64,000 bases of DNA from Rhyacophila brunnea (GCA_022495005.1 JAGYXB010001071.1:558001-622000); one strand, 5' to 3'; positions 11,661 to 24,115 are shown, counted from the stretch's first letter. Numbers and translations: made by a program. Notes: a model not told the origin generated them from the sequence alone.

Positions 11661-12053
11661 CATGGCCCCCATAAGGAGGGGGCTGATAGGGCTCTAGCCT
11701 GGGGGGGCCGGCATGGCGAGTCAACCAAATAAGTGAGATATATACACATCACAAATTTGCTCAAATAGTAAAAAAAGTCGCCTGCGGCGCTATTTTCTTT
11801 TAATAGTGATTATATTTTAAAATATCTGATAGTGCGATGTAATTTTGAATTGTGTCATTACTTGATAATTAATTCCATAATTAGAGTGGATGTAAGTATT
11901 AAAAATACATACACCAAATACCCTTAATTTTACCGGGAACGCCATTTGGAAAACGCTACTGTAGTGCGTCACACTGCCTTTAACCTTGGCGATAGGTAGG
12001 GGAGCCGACAAAGATCTTAGCCTTGGGGCCCGCTTCAGGATGTGGGGGGCATG
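11661..12053. mobile_element. hAT-type MITE family G, full copy (TSD GCTGGGAT)
   Basis: 393 bp, flanked by GCTGGGAT at 11653-11660 and 12054-12061. The ends are CATGGCCCCC and the complement of CATGCCCCCC. Both ends are unusually rich in G+C (GGGCTCTAGCCTGGGGG; CCTTGGGGCCCGCTTCAGG) in an AT-rich genome. The interior carries AAATTTGCTC followed by AAAAAAGTCGCCTGCGGCGC. Other copies are at 30739, 41809 and 51258. There is no coding capacity. Confidence 0.85.
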
Positions 12054-12086
12054 GCTGGGATATTCGGACTACACTTGTTGATACCC

Positions 12087-12520
12087 AGGGAAAGAATTAA
12101 TGGGAACTGAAATACCTAAAGTAACAGGTAACCGATCTCGAGTGTGAAAGAATAATAGGTATTCTTTGGGATAAACAATTTTTACTAGGTGGACACTTGT
12201 AGGCCAGCTATTTTTGAAATAAAATAAATACCTCAAAAAATATGAAATAGGAACATAATGATTAATATTTGTGAAAACTTACCAAATCAACACGTTTCTC
12301 GAGTTTATCGTGAATATTTTCACACTAAAATGAGAAATATTTTTTAGAAAATATACACAGTTATGACATTACAAGAGTTATTAAAATAACTCGTCCATGA
12401 CCTGACGCGATAACTCACACATTCAAAACCCTGCATAAAAATGTAGTGTAGGTATATAATAGCCTATCAGAATTATATTTATTATTCTGTTCTGTGCTAT
12501 CTTCTCTATGGTGTTATTAT
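12087..12520 (+). repeat. R1 repeat family, copy 2 (diverged centre)
   Basis: Both ends match the other R1 copies (AATGGGAACTGAAATACC at 12096 onward; ACATTCAAAACCCTGCAT and TTCTGTTCTGTGCT at the far end), but the middle is different or replaced. Confidence 0.5.
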
Positions 12521-12953
12521 GTAATTAAATAATTAGAGTACACGTCTTTTATAATAGACGAAAACATTTTTTTACGCCAAGCTCTTCCAGTATAAATCCC
12601 TGGAAGATAGTGATCTCTGGTGGCGTCGAAGGGACGAGGTCACTGAAGCAATAGTATCAGCGCAGGATCACTCCAGATCAAAGGAGATTGTTGGCAACGC
12701 CTGTAATTTCAGCAATCACCATCTTCAGTTATTATTAGGCTAGGGCTAGAGTATGAAGAGAGACAGATCTTCGTTCATAGTTTTACAACATTGTAGTTAT
12801 ATTCTACTAACCCCGCCTACAGTGCAATAAAGGTTAATGATTTCTTTGACATATTCTACAAAATGTCTCTATTTTAATATTGAGATTTATATGTGTGGGT
12901 GTATCCCGGTAATATGGTAGGTATATCAATGGTTCACCGTTTGAAAAGCTCTG
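12521..12953. other. Intergenic, no recognised gene
   Basis: Contains a mixed-composition block at 12590-12720 with a short inverted pair (GCTCTTCCAG and CTGGAAGA). Function unknown. Confidence 0.4.
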
Positions 12954-13277
12954 TATTAGATCGGCACTTCTCAAACTGGGAGGCGCGGCCTCGCCCGGCC
13001 TCAGCCCGCAGTGAAGTCTCTACTAGGGAGCTGCGAAATAATTCAGTATTTGAAAAAAAAATCATAAAAATAAATGTGATCGCTGGACGATACCTGATAC
13101 AAATCAGTCAAAATCTCGAGGTCAAATTTTTACGCGATCACAATACTTCATCCGATATGGATAAATAATCTACTAATATTTATTAATTATATTGATGTTT
13201 TAATTAGACAAAATTTATATTGATCTAATTACGACAACATACCTATGCGAAACAGCATTTTCATCATTACTGGTACA

Positions 13278-15888
13278 CAGGGACGGCTCTAGTAAAGGAG
13301 CAAAGTGTGCACTGCACTCCCATCATCGATTAAATAAAAATATATAATATACAACCCCCATGTATTCCGAAAAATGCGATATCGGAAACTTATACGAAAT
13401 CAATCATTTTGAATTCCGCGCGTATTCGAACATGTGATTTCGACGCGCCAACGCCACCGTCTACCAATACACACGTAACTACACCAATGAGACGCGACCA
13501 ATACACACATGCCTCCATCGGTGAGACATGCCAAGGAGCAAAATTCAAAGTGTACCTTGAATTTACACTATTTTTCACGCATACATTTAAAAATTTTGAT
13601 CGACAAATGAGGCTAGTAGAATCAAAACCAACAAAGTTCTATAAGACTACATGAATCTTCGTTGGAAATGATGTTTTCCAAGTTAATTCTTCAGGAGGTT
13701 GCCTGTACCTAATGACATAGCACACAAGGCTTAACTCGGCGTTCGGACAATAAAATCATACACTGGCCGATATAAATATTCCAACACAAGCGCTTAGGCC
13801 ACGCGTCGAGATATAGTTGGAAGCCTAATTATTGATGACTAATGTCATGTCGATGCATGCTGTGCAAAAATAGAAACATACCTATTCCCGACTTATTTAT
13901 CAAACGGTTAGTTTAGTAAGTTTAGTTCAACGTAAGCCGCTCCCGGTTTCACCGATTTCGCCGATATTATTATGCTAACGTTGGTGGATTAATTTTTTTA
14001 TTTTCATTTTGAGATTACCCTATTACTATTAGTGTTTCAATAGGTAGGTATCTTAAATTTGATGTACACACAGTTCAGTTCAGCTTGTTAATTTGGTACT
14101 TAGGTGCATTATGATTTTAATCAGGTGGGTATTCCACAGAAAGGCTGTTATTGAGAATAAATAGGTACTTAGGTGTAGAATTGTAGACGTAGGTGGGTGG
14201 ATAGCTTTTAACAATTAATTAGCCTAGTGTTTGCCGCATTGAAGTAGGTACCTAGTTACATAGGACTTATAATATCTATTATTACGTTTATTTTGTACAG
14301 ATAGGTAGGTAGGTATCTATTCAATAAGAAGGAACATGGAGCATAGGTACTGTCGTTGAATGAGAATTTTACAAGTGAAATTATTATTGTTCATCGCTAT
14401 TTTAATTAGCGATTCACATCGAGACGGATGACAGTTTACATTGGCCGACATTATTAGCTCAGCCAAGTATTCATTCATTGAACGGTACCTACCTACCTAT
14501 TTATAATTTTTCTTATTTGAAACGATAATGGGGCCCTATTTCGTGGTCGATTTGAGATTAGGTGGTACCTATTTTGATAGGTAAGTAAGTACGATAAAAA
14601 GGCCCCATTTCTTTTGTGGTCATTTTGAGATTAGGTAGGTATCATTAACCTTATCATTAGGTAGGTAATTGTGTAGGTAGTATGTCGATAACTACCCACT
14701 GTCCTATAGTTTAATGGGAATTAATTTTCCGAGTCGAATTCATGAAGCAATTATTATTCACATCGGCGCATCATCTATTCTATAGGTGGGTAAGTATAAA
14801 GACTGCTTTTGGATCACAATAAGTGCTAATACTTCGATACAACCCTACCTTGGATAGCTGCCGTAGCGGCAGAATGTCATCAATGGGAATTTAGAGCATA
14901 AATCGACGATTCAATTCAATAACGTCATCGTAGGTATCGTGAAAATGCATTCATTAAACGAAGTTGCGATTTTATATGACAGATCACAGCACTGTCGTGT
15001 CGCGGGAACGTTCTGCGATTTGAATCTGACATGGGCTGATTTTAAAGAAAATACCGAAGATATTAATTTTTTCCACTCAATATCGACGTTTCGGCTTAAA
15101 TATGTTCAATAAGCATGTCACTCATGTTAAATGTGCCGAAATTCCTTCGTTGCAAAGTTTATATAATTTTTTGCAGTTCGACGTTTAACATAGGGGCAGA
15201 TTGGCAATGCGCGAAGGTGACATTTATTTTTTATAACTTTTATTATAACTATCTTATTACTCGATGGACAACGCTAAAACTTTGGAATATGTAAATATGC
15301 ATCATCTGAAACATATCTACAATGCGGCCGCACGCAATGAATTTTTAAAAATCGGCGGTCACAGTTAGAGCAAATTATCAGCTATGTTTCGCATTAATCA
15401 TTTCAAAATCATACGTATATTTAAAATGTATACTGAAGAGAGCTAGCCGCCTACCTAGCCGGCTGGCTTTATATTTTAGTAAATGAATTTTTTTAAATCG
15501 GGTAATTTAATACTTAATTATAAATAATGAATAATTATTATTAACGTGACAAAGATTTTTACGTTACTGTTGGAGCATTATTGATACTTCAACTTTTCAC
15601 TAATAATAATTTACTGGAAGTATTTGGCAAAAGTGTTACCCTATTAAAAATAATTTGTACAATCCCGATGATTTCAGTGGGAAGTGAGCGTTGTTTCTCA
15701 ACTTTAGAAAAGGTTAAGTCATTTTTGAGAAATACTATGACTCAAGACAGGCTAAATGCTCTTGCGATGTTAAGTATAGATGTTCGTCTTATCGACGTGT
15801 TTTCAAAATCGATGGAAGATGGACTTCTTGTATAAATAGGTGAGTTTTTTTTTGCACTCCCTCATATTCTTGTCACCGGCCGCCACTG
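13278..15888 (+). mobile_element. hAT-C: hAT transposon nested in hAT-D (TSD CTGGTACA)
   Basis: 2611 bp with a perfect 8-bp duplication CTGGTACA (13270-13277 and 15889-15896). The left end is CAGGGACGGCTCTAG with GTGCACTGCACTCCC just inside. The right end is TTGCACTCCCTCAT...CGGCCGCCACTG. A transposase remnant sits at the 3' end. The centre (about 13900-14850) is rich in TAGGTAGGTA tracts, probably later expansions. Confidence 0.85.
15581..15835 (+). pseudogene. hAT transposase dimerisation domain (ZMYM-like family)
   Basis: An 84-residue open segment. The stretch LLKIICTIPMISVGSERCFS, then TLEKVKSFLRNTM and RLNALAMLSIDV is the C-terminal hAT dimerisation region as found in ZMYM-type and related hAT proteins (usual form IPVTSAEAERCFSxLKxIKTxLRSTM..RLNxLALL). 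The stop is at 15833-15835, 53 bp inside the right end of hAT-C, the expected place for the end of the transposase gene. The catalytic domain is missing, so it is an internal-deletion remnant. Confidence 0.8.
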
Positions 15889-16210
15889 CTGGTACATAGT
15901 ACACAGGGCGTGTCTTTCAACGGTGACAAACCCTGCGAATTATCATTTCAAACATTGTACCGGATATTGATTTATTATGTTAAAATATGCAATCATTTTC
16001 CTCTCATTAAATTGTGTTTTTAGGCTGGTGGTAAATTTTAAGTTTTTTTTTTAAATTTTCTTTTACAAGCAAGTAAATGAAATGTTATATTAATTTTAAT
16101 AAAAATGTACCTACCTATAATAATAATTAATGGTAAATAAAGTACTCTTGTTTACTAAAGACTAAAATTCTTAGGGGGTATGAAAAAGTGTGAGAAGCAC
16201 TGTGTTAGAT

Positions 16211-17495
16211 GACCACTCTTTAGTTAATTTATTTACCTATCTGGTCCAGTCGCCAATCACATGTGTCGCGTCTGTGGTGAATCAGTGAGTCAGCGTAATA
16301 ATAATAATACGTTCATATTGAAACTGCAGACTGCATTATAATAATTGATTAACTGCATATTGGTTCATGCGTGGTGCAGCTTGTCGTGGAAGAAAGATAT
16401 CATAGGAGCCGGGTCGTGGATACCTCAATCCAACGGAATTATGCGATATATTTTATTATATATTGTATGCCAACCTATTACTACGTACGACTGGGCAGTG
16501 TCGTGCAATTTACTTTGTAATGGTAGGTAAGTATTTAATTTATTGATTACACGTTTTGGTCAATGGCCCACATTACGCAGTGCAAGGGCGTACTGGCTTG
16601 GAGGGATACAGAGAGAATTCCTGGTAGGCTGGCGGATCCCAAATGAATAATCGTAGTAATCGAAAAAACATTGAAACAACGACAGAAAAGTTGTTTGTTT
16701 TTCATTTTAATTAAATATTGTTTTAACTGTTAAACAATTCTAATGCGGCGCATTTATACAGTAGTATCCGATCGGATTTTAACACATGTTAACGTGGTTA
16801 TTTTGTTCTGTTATTCAGAACCATTATCTACCTACAACAACACTCTAAAAATGAGCTTTTTGGATCACAAGTAATGCTGTATTAAGCAAATTTTTGGGAG
16901 AGCGAAATTTCTCTTCAAAATATATATGTTAATCATTAACTGTTAAACTTTCTAAAAAAATATCATATTGATTCGGTTAAGTAGTTTTATGATATAATCA
17001 GAATCAACAACCCTGGCCCTTACTTGGATCGACCCCGATATGAAGGACGCAGTTTCTTTTGCGATTCGTCTACTGGAGACCATATTAGATTTTAAAAAAA
17101 GTCGTGATGCCACTCCTCACCTCCGTAACTTTGTCCGTCAAAGGCACCGCGCTTCTCGTTTCTAGTCTCGGTTTCGTATGGATAATATAAGAGACGCAGT
17201 TTTGTCTGTAATTAATCTACATAGTATGATAGTAGGTATACACGAAAATTCAAGGTGCCGACCCCAGAATTGGTCGTGAATCATACTCCTAAATTGGTAT
17301 CTGAAAGACTACGCTTTATAGTATATGCACGTTGACTTATGTTATAAGTTACGTAGGTAGGTATCTATCGTCGTTGGGATCTCATGACCTGGATGATTTG
17401 GGCGTCAGGAAAAGGGAGTAAGTTAGCGTTTTGAGTCTGTTTAAGGGAAGTACTTTAGGTCCTTAATTTACCTCATAGGAGATCTATAATTATTT
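16211..17495. other. Intergenic, no recognised gene
   Basis: AT-rich. A block starting at 16578 (CAGTGCAAGGGCGTACTGGC) looks like an eroded hAT end, but I found no matching right end. A mixed block at 17100-17210 is unassigned. Confidence 0.4.
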
Positions 17496-17510
17496 TGATT
17501 CCAAGATTTT

Positions 17511-17695
17511 TTTTTTTGAATTAAATAACCATGTCCTTGCTTTTTCGTACAAGGTGGTTGTTAGTAATTTTTGAACAATCACAAATACCCAGGCTTTGAG
17601 AAAAACATAAATATTGTGTGTCCTGACCGGGAATCGAGCCCAGGAACTCTCGGGTGGAAGGCAAGCGCCTTACACACTACACCACGAGAGCCTCC
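17511..17695 (-). repeat. tRNA-derived SINE (SINE-2) with 15-bp TSD
   Basis: On the minus strand the head reads GGCTCTCGTGGTGTAGTGTG...CCTTCCACC...GGGCTCGATTCCCGG. It has box A- and box B-like sequences and an anticodon loop resembling tRNA-Gly(UCC), followed by a unique body and a poly(A) tail (poly-T at 17508-17517 on the plus strand). The target duplication TGATTCCAAGATTTT is at 17496-17510 and 17696-17710. The unique body, tail and TSD rule out a normal tRNA gene. Confidence 0.85.
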
Positions 17696-17710
17696 TGATT
17701 CCAAGATTTT

Positions 17711-18308
17711 ATAACCTAGTTGATAAACGACGTGCTCAACAATTACTGCTATTTTCAGTGTGACGTGAAGAAATTTTTATACACTTATGGCTTATGTAAG
17801 ACATATAATAAATAACCAAAGAACTATACTTTGTATTACTTAATACAAATGGTACATATACAAAATTTAAAACATTTTGGAGAAGTCCTGGTACCATCTA
17901 CCCTGAACGCTAGGGAGCTCATTCTTGAAAATTTGATAAGGCCCAGACTTGATTAAGTTTGTAATATACTTTGAGAAGAAGAATATGATTGGGCAGGCTT
18001 GACTTTTTTCATCCACAGCTCTCAACGTCTAAAATATTCATAGGGACGCCACTCCAGTTATATATGAAACTTGCCTCGAATGTTGAGTGTATGATTATTT
18101 CCTACCACTTATTGGCTGTGTTTGAACACAACATTCTTCATTTCAAAGCGAATTTCTTTGCGTAGTTATGTAAACAAGAAAGTCTCACATACTTTTAAAA
18201 ACCAATAGGTACCTACTTCTAACTACATTTTTTGAACGATGAACCTGTAAGTAGGTTGAGTACCCAGCATTAAACTTATTAATACTCTACAAGTGTAGAC
18301 ATTGTAGA
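17711..18308. other. Intergenic, no recognised feature
   Basis: AT-rich; no gene or repeat match seen. Confidence 0.5.
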
Positions 18309-18744
18309 GTGTAGACCAGGGATAGTCAACCTGGTCCCTACCGCAAACTAGTGGGCGTTCCAGTTTTCATGGTGGGCGGTAGGGGTTTTAAAAACATTTT
18401 CATTATGTTTTCATAAAATTCCCCGTGACAATAGAAAATATCGTCACTCTTCTGGCAGAAAACACTAATTCTAAAAAATGACATTTGAGTTAGTTATACC
18501 AAAATATTCCTTATTTCAAACTTTACCGCCTGGAAACCTTCTTAATAAATAAACAGTCTTTATTTTAAAGTCATACTTTTTACGATTACTTAATAAACTC
18601 ACATTATAGACCATTTCAAACATTTTAACTACTTCAAAGTCAAATTACTTAAAACTAGTATTCTCCAGTTAGTGTGTTCTGCCAGAACAGAGACTATTTG
18701 TAACTATCGCCAAGAAGAACTATTAGAAATTAGAAATGATGAAG

Positions 18745-18982
18745 AGGCCATCCATGGACTGAAATCGTATGCGGCTTAGATCCGTGTACCATACTAAACT
18801 TATGATTTTTGTTCATGAAAATATATTTTCACTAAATTTGTAAGTGGAAGTGTATAGTATAAGCGGATACGATCAGTTGCTTATAATATACTTTGTGAAA
18901 ATATATTTCCATGACCAGAAAAGATAAGCCTAGTATAGTACACGGTTTGAAACCGCATACGGTTTCAGTCCATGGATGGCCT
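18745..18982. mobile_element. Palindromic MITE nested in hAT-B (TSD TGAAG)
   Basis: 238 bp with inverted arms AGGCCATCCATGGACTGAAA and the matching complement, flanked by TGAAG at 18740-18744 and 18983-18987. The arms extend through CGTATGCGG. It splits the hAT-B coding remnant. The 5-bp duplication fits none of the common families with certainty. Confidence 0.8.
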
Positions 18983-19263
18983 TGAAGAAAGTAAACATAA
19001 ATTCGATAGAGGTGGATATGAAAACCTATGGCAAAATAAAAAATGCCTGTCTTATATCTAAATACGTGGAAAATGATATTCAGTTTATTGATTTACCTTT
19101 CCCTACCTCATATCTTATGGAATCAGGCTTAAGTGCTGTTAATCATATGGCCAAAAAAAGAAACCGCTCGAATATTTTCGAAAGAGCAGACCTTCGTTTG
19201 TTGCTTACAAAAATTGAGCCATATTATTTAGTTTCGCAGCACCAGCCTCAGAGATCTTATTAA
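18976..19263 (+). pseudogene. hAT transposase C-terminal end (SCAND3/ZBED-like)
   Basis: The readable part is FPTSYLMESGLSAVNHMAKK, then NRSNIFERADLRLLLTKIEP. This matches the hAT dimerisation tail common in insect and vertebrate ZBED/SCAND3-type hAT genes (PFPTSYLxExGFSAVxxxxTKKRNRL...DLRLxLxxxxP). The first six residues come from the nested MITE, so the apparent start codon is not a real start. Upstream hAT sequence (18690-18744, QEELLEIRND in another register) is separated by the MITE, and a frame change follows. It is not functional. Confidence 0.8.
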
Positions 19264-19454
19264 TAATTTAATTAATTAAATGTAATTTCATCAGACTTCA
19301 TGCTTTTTCCCTTAACTTCCCTCCTTTATAAATCACCATTACTGTGGAATCGGTGGGCGGTTAGAAAATTTTACTACTAACAGAGATACAAAAGTGGGCG
19401 GTAGGTATAAAAAGGTTGACTACCCCTGGTGTAGACTGATGACAACTAGTAATA

Positions 19455-19674
19455 CGTTTTATAACTTTGCACTTTTTTACACTTTTCACTACACTGATAC
19501 GCCTCTTTGCCTGATTACCTCGCGTAAAATTAGTTCAAATGATATTCACTTATATTAATATAATATGTAGTAATAAATAAATATATAATACCTAAACCTA
19601 AGTATATATATAAAAAAAAATTGAATATATTACACCATTTTCATCCTAGTGCCGGAGTGCAAAGTTATGAAGCG
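19455..19674. mobile_element. R9: TA-flanked MITE, copy 1
   Basis: 220 bp. Its inverted ends are CGTTTTATAACTTTGCACT and the complement of CGCTTCATAACTTTGCACT, between TA dinucleotides (19453-19454 and 19675-19676), as expected of Tc1/mariner-type mobilisation. A second, one-ended copy starts at 52894. Confidence 0.7.
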
Positions 19675-19679
19675 TATAC

Positions 19680-20434
19680 TTGTAATACTGAATCATATAT
19701 AATAATAATAATAAATCTGTACCTACACCTATCATAAATAAAGCAAAATCAATATTTTATTGTTTTTTGTTTATTAAAAACAATGATGTACATACCTACG
19801 TGATATGATAATTTGACAATAAACAACAAACTGCTTGATATATCGTTGGTGTTATTTAAAAAAAACAATGCTTGAACAGATGGCGCATCTTTTAACAAGC
19901 CTCTTCTGATAGCTGTAAATTTATAAGAATCATCATTCAAAATATTGCTAGATATTTCGTTATTTATGTGCTACAGCATTAATAATAGGTATCATATTAT
20001 GTTATTATTAGATACATGCAGGCGAGCACACGAGGGGGGGTTTTAGGATCCGGACCCCCCCCCCCCCCCAGAAACGGAAAAAAATTAAATTATTAAATTA
20101 AATGGAATATCACTTAGCCAGGACTTCATGATTGAGGATCGCCCCCCGGATGATGCGGCATGTCTAAAAGACAATACAGAGCAGGTGACACAAATGGACA
20201 CTAACGATCTTGTAGATGCGACTGCTAATAATAAATCATAGGTTATAACTCTTAGTTATACATGCAGCACATGTGTTTATCGCTAGATTTGAAATGCGAT
20301 ATCAAATATGCACAAAACTCATTTATTCGGCGCTCTTCTTTAAATTACAATATGTATGTCTTTCTCCACCGTTGATCCTTTCAATAATACATCTGTTTCG
20401 TTTAAACGCGCTCCAAAATGTTGCATAATGGACA
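19680..20434. other. Intergenic; G-run/C-run tract near 20033-20072
   Basis: AT-rich with a low-complexity pair: a G7 run followed about 15 bp later by a run of about 14 C. No gene seen. Confidence 0.5.
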
Positions 20435-20438
20435 TTAA

Positions 20439-20808
20439 GGCCATACCCAATTGAGGCATGGTCTAAAAAGATCGTGGTTAGGCGATGCGCGGATTGCGGG
20501 TGCAAATTTAATGATGCATGCCGAACGAAATATAATTTGTCATATAAATCCAACACGCGTCCATTTAATGTTCTGTTTATTGTTTTATTAGTAACAATAA
20601 TAATATATTCATTGACATGTTTGTTTTTCAAGTAAATGGGTAGCGTTTTTAGTCATCTTTACACAATTTAAGAATTAATAACCCCGTCGCCATCACGAAA
20701 CAAATTGACGTATTCACACCTCTACGTTCACTCTCCGAATGCCAGCGAGTCCAAAATTTCGTCGCGCCTATAGTTGAAAATTATTTGCCGTTTCACTGAT
20801 GTATCGCC
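20439..20808 (+). mobile_element. TTAA-flanked MITE family TT-1, copy 3
   Basis: 370 bp between TTAA at 20435-20438 and 20809-20812. The ends are GGCCATAC and the complement of GGCGATAC. It is the cleanest-bounded copy of TT-1, non-coding and piggyBac-like by target choice only. Confidence 0.75.
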
Positions 20809-20812
20809 TTAA

Positions 20813-21904
20813 CCAAATTTAAAATGTATGTATATATTATATAATAAGCACCTATAACTTATTTTTGTCTAGTAAAGTAAAAGACTATTAATGGTTGCTA
20901 GGGGGTGGTCCTAGCAACTAAATTATTAGTCTATACGTGCGTTACTATGGAAATCAAAATGAAATGTCAAAATGACATTTCAGTATTCTATATTTGTTTG
21001 TTTGTTTGTTTTTTATTTACTTCAAGTACAAGTTTGGGCATATTAAGCATAATAATTCAACAGAAAATTTAAAAACGTTGTACTCATATAAAAAGTTCTT
21101 TTTATCTTATTCATATGTAATTTCGTTATATTTATGCTCTTCTTCCTTTCTCACTTTTTATTCTTGTTAGGATTAACTATATTATAATTTATACATGGAA
21201 ACTTTGTTGGTTGCAATATAATTTCACCATTCTTTTTTAAACATATTTTTGTATTCAAAATGTAACTGTTTGTTTCCTTAATAAATAAATAAATAAAAAT
21301 AAATATCTGAGTATGGGGAATGTATACGAAAAGCGTGGTATTCTGCGATTGAAGCGACAAGAAACTAGTAGGCAGAGTAAATGTGTAAGTCAGTGGCACC
21401 TGCTAGATTTGCTTAACCTCGCCCCCTCCCACCGCCTAAAAAGCAATTAAAAAATATTATGAATATCTTTTCAAAGTGGTCCCCCGCAAACAATTTTTCA
21501 GTGTGCGCGCCTGGATACATGGAATGATCAATGAACTTGTATAATATTATATATTAATATTATAAAACAACATTATAATAATGTAAATCATTCGCTTTCA
21601 TTTAGTGGCAACCCATGCAACTTATACTATAAAAGTATTTATTATACCCATGTGGGCTAATTTTATTCTTCATAACCATAACTCCCGTTCCATACGAAGC
21701 GAATATTAGGTATCACGCGATCATTTTCCGTCAAGCGGTCGTATTGTAGCGTGTAATGTTCAATGGTCGCGCAGCTTTGTATCACGCGTTGGTGAAAAAT
21801 CGGTGCTTACGAAAAGAGGGTAAGTCAAGCGTATGCTAAAACTCTTTCTACAACTTCCTAATCCTGCTTATATTGGTCAGATTGAATTGCTATCTTTTTT
21901 GTCG
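20813..21904. other. Intergenic, no recognised gene
   Basis: AT-rich with a TTTG microsatellite at 20994-21010 and AATA repeats near 21279-21304. The latter may be the 3' tail of a LINE. Confidence 0.4.
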
Positions 21905-22340
21905 TTCCCTCATGACTGAAGGTCGTGACCACCTTGAAATTCTATTAACATTAATTGATCTATCAAGACTATCCACCCATCTCGATCACCTGATTCTCAT
22001 AGGACAGAGTGATGGCTACCCTCAGTCAGCTATTTAACTTGATAACGACGCAGGACGCTCTTCGTCTGCTTTGCCTTCCCTGTAGGCTACCCAAAACCAC
22101 CAGTCCTCCAGGTTATCTGGTCTGCGTCAGATAATATCTCCAAAACACTGCAAAATGTGTTTCATACATATTGTCGAGATCCTTTATCGTTAGTCACTGA
22201 GATGTTGACTGGTACATCATGTCCTTTCCAAGAAATATGAAGCATTCGCCAACACCACATTTCGAAGGCATCAATTGCCCTTCGCTCCCTTGCCCTAAGA
22301 GTCCACAACACCAGAAATATGTAAGACGTGTCATCGCATT
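21905..22340 (-). pseudogene. LINE ORF2 C-terminal fragment, strongly decayed
   Basis: The nucleotide layout parallels 10590-11060 (CCAAAACCACCAGTC, CTCCAAAACACTG, CATATTGTCGAGATCC, CACATTTCGAAGGCATCAAT in the same order), so it is a second copy of that LINE 3' region. Too many frame breaks remain to give a continuous translation. Confidence 0.6.
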
Positions 22341-22499
22341 TTTCGCAGCCTATGTGCGCCTTCTTATTTCTGCTTCACATCCGCCTTTTCCACTAATGGT
22401 CGGTTCTAGATATACAAACTCGTCCACTGTTTCTAGGCTTTGGAGTATAGGTATACTTGTTGCTGGTAGAAGATTGGCCAGATCGACAACCATTTTATA

Positions 22500-24115
22500 A
22501 ATATACATATTTTTAATTGTAATAGTTTTATGTAGGTAGGTATAGGTAACCTACAACATAGCGCATCACTGAATATTTCAACATCTTCTGACAGTATAGA
22601 CATGTAGACATATGTAACGTATGTTGTTACAAGTAAAAATACAAGTTGTAAGTAGATAATATTTGACAAGAGAGATAGGATATTATTTAATTTGAAACTT
22701 CTCGGTTCTTCTCGCCCCGCCAGTTCCGCTCAAAAGCTTTGCGAAGCTTGCGGTTGTCAAAAGCACAAAATCTGATCGAAATCAATGCTGGTAGGCTTGC
22801 TTTGAAACGATGTTTCTTTAACTTTATATTTCAATCGTCATTCTGTTTTCAATTTGAATAGATCTCTTAACATATTGTTTATTATCGAGGTTGCTTAGGC
22901 AAAAAGGTCAAAGTGATAATTTGCAATTTTATAGGAAAACTGAACAATAATAATTTGAAGATCTCACCATTTTTTTATTAATACAACTCTTACAATAATT
23001 ACTTGAGGGTGAATGAAAACTAGTGAATTTTCAAATTAAATAATTATATTATATAGTAATTAATAACTATACAAAAATACTAAAAACTAAAGAATAATCG
23101 AAAACTATTTGTAAATATAAGTAATTAACATGACCGATATTTGCACCGAAGGCGATTTTTTAACAAATAAAAAGTCAGTTTTAGACGTAATCATAAAAAG
23201 GTTTCTTTCTGTCAATAATTATGTTATTTCAGAATGAAATTTCCCTTTCATTATTTCCTTCTACTATTAAAATGTTCCACAATCTAGGAACACTGCACTG
23301 ATGTTTGAGGAGCTATTTTAGAATAAATTACAGCATTATTTATAGACGGCAGAATCTACAAAATGGAATTATCTACTGCTTTTTTCCATCCGGTCTGTCC
23401 TCGGCCTGCATTTTCCGTCATTGATATTGTATCACTTTTTAAAACCATCCTCTGAGTATGCAAGAAGCTTTCTTCATCCTAGGTTCCTCATAAGAACCAT
23501 TTTTATTTTACCATGTCTTTGTCATAAGCTACTGGACACAATACTGGATTTCAACAAACTCAAATTTTTTTTCTCAGCTGGAGAGCCATTGCTTCAAAGT
23601 TTCAGTGACTAGACAAAACAGTTGGGTCGACCATTTTTTGCGAATGTTTCGCGTTTAGTCGACTATCGAACATCGCCAAAGTTCTTTTATTATTCAACTC
23701 AGGTGGTCGTTATTTGACTTTAAAGGTGTAGTTTTGAGATTTTATAGACATTATGAACGTGTAATAAATAAGATACAAAAAAAACTGTGTTTGAAGGGTA
23801 GTTAAGGACAAACATTTACCTACCAATATACGACGGCACAAAATTAACCTTTAACAGTTTAACTAGTGGGATGAATGTCTCTCAGACAAAGAACTTGTAT
23901 ACCAGAGTTCCCTATATAAGTTTATAACCAAAGATGTTGAAGAAACCCTCCTGCTAGATTGATCCCTGTCTGGTTTCCCAATCAAAATTACTGAAGAAAT
24001 TTCCAGTACACCAAAAGTGTTATCGTGTCCGGAAACTTGTACGTATACAGTTCGCCGTATCACACTTCGCCGTGAAATGTTGTATCGGAAATATATGGCC
24101 GTATAAGACTGTCCA
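22500..24115. other. Intergenic, no recognised gene
   Basis: AT-rich. The part 23860-24100 is less AT-rich and may be an eroded element, but neither strand gives a recognisable protein. Confidence 0.4.

Larger units (their letters stand above)
12962..16202 (+). mobile_element. hAT-D: old hAT transposon remnant split by hAT-C
   Basis: The ends are CGGCACTTCTCAAACTGGG on the left and the complement of CAGTGCTTCTCACACTTTTT on the right, with near-identical flanks TATTAGAT (12954-12961) and TGTTAGAT (16203-16210). Just before the hAT-C insertion, 13231-13269 encodes TYLCETAFSSL, the hAT dimerisation motif. The other half resumes after 15889. Without hAT-C the element is only about 620 bp, so it is internally deleted as well as interrupted. 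Confidence 0.75.
18317..19428 (+). mobile_element. hAT-B: decayed hAT transposon (TSD GTGTAGAC)
   Basis: 1112 bp. The ends are CAGGGATAGTCAACC and the complement of CAGGGGTAGTCAACC, with a perfect 8-bp duplication GTGTAGAC at 18309-18316 and 19429-19436. Subterminal GTGGGCGGTAGG-type motifs occur near both ends. It contains a transposase remnant and a nested palindromic MITE (18745-18982). An orientation-reversed fragment of a relative is at 32763-33020. Confidence 0.9.

Noticed and set aside
16578..16640. Left end of another hAT element (CAGTGCAAGGGCGTACTGGC)
   Set aside because: No matching right end or 8-bp duplication could be found.
17620..17695. tRNA gene on the minus strand
   Set aside because: Poly(A) tail, unique body and 15-bp target duplication show a SINE; the stems also mispair.
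20033..20072. G-run/C-run hairpin as a regulatory structure
   Set aside because: Low-complexity homopolymers of this length are error-prone and there is no gene context.
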